DNA of 64,000 nucleotides from Mesobacillus maritimus (GTDB lineage Bacteria > Bacillota > Bacilli > Bacillales > Cytobacillaceae), in contig NZ_JAMBNR010000010.1 in assembly GCF_023715205.1 (NCBI RefSeq), forward strand, positions 62,001 through 126,000. Direction: 5' to 3'. A program made the position numbers and the translations under genes. This document shows positions 59,649 through 64,000 of this stretch, piece after piece. Below the pieces are notes generated by a model. That model saw only the letters and a program-made list of their open reading frames with translations. It searched no databases and was not told the DNA's origin. Position 1 is the stretch's first letter. The number at the start of each line of letters is the position of its first letter.

Positions 59649-62600
59649 GTGTTTCTAAAACGTTTAGATGTAGTGGGCTTTAAGTCCTTTGCTGAGCGGA
59701 TAGGCGTTGAATTTGTTCCTGGAGTGACGGCTGTAGTAGGCCCAAACGGTAGTGGGAAAAGCAATATTATCGACGCCGTTCGCTGGGTTTTAGGAGAACA
59801 ATCGGCGAAGTCCCTGCGCGGAGCAAAAATGGAAGATATTATCTTCGCGGGGAGTGATTCACGGAAGCCATTAAACTTCGCTGAAGTGACACTCACACTA
59901 GACAATGAAGATCAATCATTGCCGATTGATTATAGTGAAGTTAGTGTGACCAGACGGGTTTATCGTTCTGGTGAAAGTGAGTTTTTAATCAATAAGCAGA
60001 ATTGCCGTTTAAAAGATATTATCGATTTGTTTATGGATTCTGGTCTTGGAAGGGAAGCTTTTTCGATTATCTCCCAAGGAAAAGTGGAGCAAATTTTAAA
60101 TAGTAAACCTGAAGATCGCCGAACAATTTTTGAAGAAGCGGCAGGAGTATTAAAATACAAAACCCGAAAAAAGAAGGCAGAAAACAAATTGTTTGAGACG
60201 CAAGAAAACCTCAATCGTGTCGCTGATATTCTTCATGAACTTGAAGGTCAGGTAGAGCCGTTAAAAATACAGGCTTCGATGGCAAAAGAGTATCTTGAAC
60301 ATAAGGACGAGTTAGAAAAAATTGAAGTAGCGCTCATTGCCTATGAGATTGAGGAATTGCACGGAAGATGGGAAAAACTCTCAAAAGAAATCGATCTTCA
60401 TAAAGAAAGTGAAATCAAGCTTTCTGCTAATGTTCAAAACAAGGAAGCGGATATTGAAAAGCTGAGGGATGAATTAACAGCGATCGATGAATCAATCAGT
60501 AGTTTACAAAACGTTCTTCTACATGCCAGTGAAGAGTTAGAGAAGCTTGAGGGGCGTAAAGAAGTACTAAAAGAACGAAAAAAGAATGCGGCGCAAAATC
60601 GGGAGCAACTAGAAAAAAATGTTGCTGAGATTTCGAACAGGATTGAAGAACTTGAAGAAACTAGAATTGTCCAAGAAAAGACTGTAGAAGTATTAGGTCA
60701 GGAGGCAGAACAATTCCAACTTGGCCTAACCGAACGACAACAGCAGTTAGAGCTATACAGTGAAGACATCGAAGAGAAAATTGAGTCATTAAAAAGTGAT
60801 TATATTGAACTCCTGAACCAACAGGCTAGTGCAAAAAATGAACTCACTTATATAGGGCAACAACTTTCACAGCAGGCTGCAAGAAGTTCTAGGGTTGGTG
60901 GTGAAAACCAACGCTTCCTTCAATTGAGAGACGAAATCAACGAAAAGAAGCAGCAGGTTGAGGAACAACTTCATCAGGTACAATCTGCATTGGAAACCGA
61001 GGTTCAACAATACTTAAAAGCACAACGAAGCATGGAGCTCTTGCAAAGAGACGTTGAGAAGCAAGAGAAAACACTTTATCAAGCCTATCAATTTGTCCAA
61101 CAAGCAAAGTCTAAAAAAGAAATGCTCGAGGAAATGGAAGAGGAATATACAGGTTTCTTTCAAGGTGTTAAAGAAGTATTAAAAGCCCGTGGAAAGAAAT
61201 TAAATGGGATTGAAGGAGCCATTGCGGAACTGATTAAAGTTCCCAAAGAATATGAGCTTCCAATGGAAACGGCTCTCGGTGGAGCGATGCAGCATATTGT
61301 CGTAACCAATGAAGAAAATGGCCGAGCAGCTATTCAGTATTTAAAGAAAAATTCATTTGGGCGTGCGACTTTTTTACCTTTAAGTGTCATAAAGGGGAAA
61401 ACGATTGCGGGACATCTTATCCAGTCAATCGCTGAACACCCCTCTTACGTAGGAACAGCTGTTAGCTTAATAGAATTTGATGAAAAATACAAAGAAGTTA
61501 TTCATAATCTTCTTGGCAATATCGTGATTGCCAAAGATTTAAAAGGCGCGAACGAGTTAGCAAGGATGCTTCAGTATAGAAGTAGAATTGTGACCTTAGA
61601 CGGAGATGTAGTGAATCCTGGTGGTTCGATGTCAGGTGGAGCGGCAAAAAAGAATTCTTCTGCGCTATTAAGCCGAAAAGGTGAGCTAGAGGAATTAAAA
61701 GGAAAAATCTTTGAAATGGAAGAGAAAACAAGAGGATTAGAAACACGTTTTAAATCCATGAAGGAAGAACTCCAAACTTCTAGAAATAATCTTGAAGAGT
61801 TGCGCAAAAAAGGAGAAGAGCTTCGTCTCAAAGAACAATCGCTAAAAGGTGAACTCCGAGAAGTTGAGATTGAAGAAAGAAACATCAATGACCGTCTTGC
61901 TGTATACGATTCAGAACAGTCTCAATTCAATGTGGAGCGAGAAAAGTTATCTGTGCGTAAGTCAGAATTAGAAGAGTTAAATAAAAAGCTACAAATAGAG
62001 ATTCAGAATTTAGATCAAGAAATTGCTGTACTAACGAAGCGAAAGAATATTAATACGACGTCGAAAGAAGCGTTAATTGCGGAAATTAGTGAATTGAAGG
62101 TTGCTTTAGCGGCCAAGAAAGAACAGTATCAGTTCGCGAAAGAAAAGCTTGAGGGTGCAGTCCAAGAATTAAAAAGTCAGAATGCAAGATTAGTGACTAC
62201 GAAAGAGGACCTTGCGCTTCTTTCTTCAGAAATGACCAATAATTCCTCGGGTGAAAACCAACTTGAGGAATCAGCTAGGAAAAAGTTAGAAGATAAAAAC
62301 ACAACGCTTGAGCTCATTTCGACAAGAAGAGAAGAACGTTTGCATCGACAAGCACAGCTTGAAGACCTTGAGCTTGAAACAAAAGAGTTGAAACGTCAGC
62401 ATAAAGGCTTGACCGGTGTTCTTAAAGATGAAGAAATTAAACTAAATCGATTAGATGTCGAACTTGAAACCCGTTTAGCTCATCTAAGAGAGGAATATCT
62501 ATTATCTTTTGAAGCAGCGAAAGTGCAGTATCCGTTGGTTCTCCCGGCGGAAGAAGCGCGACGAAAAGTGAAATTAATCAAATTAGCGATTGAAGAACTT

Positions 62601-63215
62601 GGTACAGTCAATTTGGGTGCTATTGATGAATATGAACGAGTTTCAGAACGGTATGAATTCTTAAATGAGCAAAAAAATGATTTACAGCATGCGAAGGAAA
62701 CGTTACATCAAGTGATTGATGAAATGGATATAGAAATGAAAAAGCGGTTTGAGGAGACGTTTATTGCCATTCGTTCAGAGTTTGAACCAACTTTCCAATC
62801 CCTTTTTGGTGGTGGTCGAGCAGATATCCGTTTGACACAACCGGAAGACCTTCTCAATACAGGTGTAGATATCCTAGCGCAACCGCCTGGAAAGAAATTG
62901 CAGAATCTAGGTTTATTATCAGGTGGAGAGCGGGCGTTAACGGCCATTGCCTTATTGTTTGCGATTCTAAAGGTTCGCCCGGTTCCGTTTTGTATTTTAG
63001 ATGAAGTCGAAGCTGCGCTTGATGAGGCAAATGTTTTCCGCTTTAGTCAATATTTGAAGAGTTATAGCAAGGAAACGCAATTCATTGTGATTACTCATCG
63101 AAAAGGTACAATGGAGGAAGCGGATGTCCTATATGGAATTACGATGCAAGAATCAGGCGTATCTAAATTGGTATCTGTAAAACTTGAAGAAACAAAAAAC
63201 CTAGTAAATTCCTAA
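59649..63215 (+). CDS. smc: Chromosome partition protein SMC
   Basis: SMC with ScpAB extrudes DNA loops to organise and segregate origins. The 1188-residue product has Walker A GPNGSGKSN (31-39), long coiled coils (about 170-500 and 670-1000) and a hinge (about 510-670, with GGAMQHIVVTNEENGRAAIQ and DGDVVNPGGSMSGGA). The C-terminal head contains LLSGGERALTAIALLF and Walker B FCILDEVEAALDEANV. GTG 59649 gives MFLKRLDVVGFKSF as in homologues, with GGGAGA 8 nt upstream; a TTG two codons earlier is possible. Confidence 0.98.
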   Translation: MFLKRLDVVGFKSFAERIGVEFVPGVTAVVGPNGSGKSNIIDAVRWVLGEQSAKSLRGAKMEDIIFAGSDSRKPLNFAEVTLTLDNEDQSLPIDYSEVSVTRRVYRSGESEFLINKQNCRLKDIIDLFMDSGLGREAFSIISQGKVEQILNSKPEDRRTIFEEAAGVLKYKTRKKKAENKLFETQENLNRVADILHELEGQVEPLKIQASMAKEYLEHKDELEKIEVALIAYEIEELHGRWEKLSKEIDLHKESEIKLSANVQNKEADIEKLRDELTAIDESISSLQNVLLHASEELEKLEGRKEVLKERKKNAAQNREQLEKNVAEISNRIEELEETRIVQEKTVEVLGQEAEQFQLGLTERQQQLELYSEDIEEKIESLKSDYIELLNQQASAKNELTYIGQQLSQQAARSSRVGGENQRFLQLRDEINEKKQQVEEQLHQVQSALETEVQQYLKAQRSMELLQRDVEKQEKTLYQAYQFVQQAKSKKEMLEEMEEEYTGFFQGVKEVLKARGKKLNGIEGAIAELIKVPKEYELPMETALGGAMQHIVVTNEENGRAAIQYLKKNSFGRATFLPLSVIKGKTIAGHLIQSIAEHPSYVGTAVSLIEFDEKYKEVIHNLLGNIVIAKDLKGANELARMLQYRSRIVTLDGDVVNPGGSMSGGAAKKNSSALLSRKGELEELKGKIFEMEEKTRGLETRFKSMKEELQTSRNNLEELRKKGEELRLKEQSLKGELREVEIEERNINDRLAVYDSEQSQFNVEREKLSVRKSELEELNKKLQIEIQNLDQEIAVLTKRKNINTTSKEALIAEISELKVALAAKKEQYQFAKEKLEGAVQELKSQNARLVTTKEDLALLSSEMTNNSSGENQLEESARKKLEDKNTTLELISTRREERLHRQAQLEDLELETKELKRQHKGLTGVLKDEEIKLNRLDVELETRLAHLREEYLLSFEAAKVQYPLVLPAEEARRKVKLIKLAIEELGTVNLGAIDEYERVSERYEFLNEQKNDLQHAKETLHQVIDEMDIEMKKRFEETFIAIRSEFEPTFQSLFGGGRADIRLTQPEDLLNTGVDILAQPPGKKLQNLGLLSGGERALTAIALLFAILKVRPVPFCILDEVEAALDEANVFRFSQYLKSYSKETQFIVITHRKGTMEEADVLYGITMQESGVSKLVSVKLEETKNLVNS

Positions 63216-63231
63216 TAGGAGGAAGAAAACG

Positions 63232-64000
63232 GTGAGTTTTTTTAAAAAATTAAAAGAAAAAATTACAAAGCAAACTGAGACTGTCTCGGAAAAGTTTAAA
63301 GACGGTTTAACAAAGACGAGAGATAATTTCTCAGGTAAAGTGAACGACTTAGTGGCTCGTTATCGTAAAGTTGATGAGGATTTCTTTGAAGAGTTAGAAG
63401 AAATTCTAATCGGGGCAGATGTTGGTTTCGAAACGGTCATGGAGTTGATCGAGGAACTTAAGATGGAAGTGAAACGCCGTAATATTCAGGATCCGGCAGA
63501 GGTCCAGTCCGTCATTTCTGAAAAACTTGTGGAAATTTATGAAAGTGCTGGCGAAGAGAATAATGACTTGAATATGCAAACAGATGAGCTTATGGTGATT
63601 TTGTTTGTCGGCGTGAATGGTGTTGGAAAAACAACAACAATTGGTAAGCTCGCACATAAATTTAAATCCGAAGGGAAAAGTGTTCTGCTTGCCGCTGGGG
63701 ATACGTTCCGCGCTGGAGCCATTGATCAGCTTGAAGTTTGGGGCGAAAGAGTCGGTGTGGACGTAATCAAACAAGGGGAAGGTTCTGATCCTGCTGCCGT
63801 CATGTATGATGCTGTTCGAGCGGCGAAATCCCGTGGTGTCGATGTATTATTATGCGATACAGCAGGACGCCTGCAGAATAAAGTGAATCTCATGAAAGAG
63901 CTCGAAAAGGTAAAACGTGTCATCGAACGTGAGGTTCCTGGAGCTCCACATGAGGTGCTGCTCGTCCTTGATGCGACAACGGGTCAAAATGCTCTCATTC
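63232..64000 (+). CDS. ftsY: Signal recognition particle receptor FtsY (3' end outside window)
   Basis: FtsY is the membrane-docking GTPase for SRP. The frame is open from GTG 63232, after TAGGAGGAAG, to the window edge, giving 256 residues. The N domain (about 1-115) lacks the long acidic extension of Gram-negative FtsY and starts with a basic amphipathic MSFFKKLKEKI. The G domain has GVNGVGKTT (127-135), AAGDTFRAGAIDQL, CDTAGRLQNK and LDATTGQNA. It starts 16 bp after smc. ffh/ylxM would be expected further on. Confidence 0.97.
   Translation, partial: MSFFKKLKEKITKQTETVSEKFKDGLTKTRDNFSGKVNDLVARYRKVDEDFFEELEEILIGADVGFETVMELIEELKMEVKRRNIQDPAEVQSVISEKLVEIYESAGEENNDLNMQTDELMVILFVGVNGVGKTTTIGKLAHKFKSEGKSVLLAAGDTFRAGAIDQLEVWGERVGVDVIKQGEGSDPAAVMYDAVRAAKSRGVDVLLCDTAGRLQNKVNLMKELEKVKRVIEREVPGAPHEVLLVLDATTGQNALI

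Noticed and set aside
59375-59905. 176-residue open frame on the minus strand across rnc and smc
   Set aside because: It is antisense to two well-conserved genes, has low-complexity Ser/Pro/Phe composition typical of a shadow frame, and lacks an SD.

Overview
The window is a stretch of chromosome from an endospore-forming, low-GC Gram-positive rod of the family Bacillaceae. Evidence: dedicated sporulation genes (spoIIGA, sigE, sigG, ylmC, ylyA, spoVM), Bacillus-type division genes (ftsA, ftsZ, sepF, divIVA, sbp), a T-box leader on ileS, PyrR attenuators on the pyr operon and FapR control of lipid synthesis. Gene order follows the divIB-to-ftsY region of Bacillus subtilis almost gene for gene. 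Several genes that B. subtilis carries here are missing: bpr between ftsZ and spoIIGA, ylmA between sigG and ylmC, and sdaAB/sdaAA between fakA and recG. The genus cannot be fixed from the sequence alone. Identifications rest on remembered family features and synteny; no database search was run.

Layout. 1-3801: end of the division cluster (a gene tail, DUF881 protein, sbp, ftsA, ftsZ). 4536-7167: the mother-cell and forespore sigma factors with the pro-sigma-E protease. 7542-11786: ylmC-pgeF-ylmE-sepF-ylmG-ylmH-divIVA. 11783-14894: promoter, T-box and ileS. 15493-17236: ylyA, lspA, ylyB. 17233-29250: a complete pyrimidine biosynthesis operon (pyrR-pyrP-pyrB-pyrC-pyrAA-pyrAB-pyrK-pyrD-pyrF-pyrE) with three PyrR-responsive attenuators. 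29647-31356 (minus strand): rqcH. 31484-36527: a Ca2+ P-type ATPase, yloC, remA, gmk, rpoZ. 36851-49625: coaBC, priA, def, fmt, rsmB, rlmN, prpC, prkC, rsgA, rpe, thiN. 49722-50176: spoVM converging with rpmB. 50478-54914: yloU, fakA, recG. 54981-58665: FapR-controlled fatty-acid operon (fapR, plsX, fabD, fabG) and acpP. 58849-64000: rnc, smc and the first 256 residues of ftsY.

How the genes work together: division (FtsA/FtsZ/SepF/DivIVA), sporulation commitment (SpoIIGA activating pro-sigma-E, then sigma-G), translation and ribosome maintenance (ileS, def, fmt, rsmB, rlmN, rsgA, rpmB, rqcH, ylmH), UMP synthesis, membrane lipid initiation, and chromosome/secretion functions (smc, ftsY). Recognisable control sites include a spoIIG-type promoter with a 22-bp spacer, sigma-H-, sigma-F- and sigma-E-like promoters, three PyrR loops, a T-box and a FapR operator.

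The part ordinary annotation would miss lies between the genes. There is a family of roughly 125-175 bp palindromic elements with ISL3-like ends; one copy has a perfect 8-bp target duplication and another sits inside the pyr operon. There are also three different degenerate tandem arrays that share a period of about 51-53 bp, each just past the end of an operon. These are the main candidates for undescribed biology; the coding content itself is conserved and conventional.
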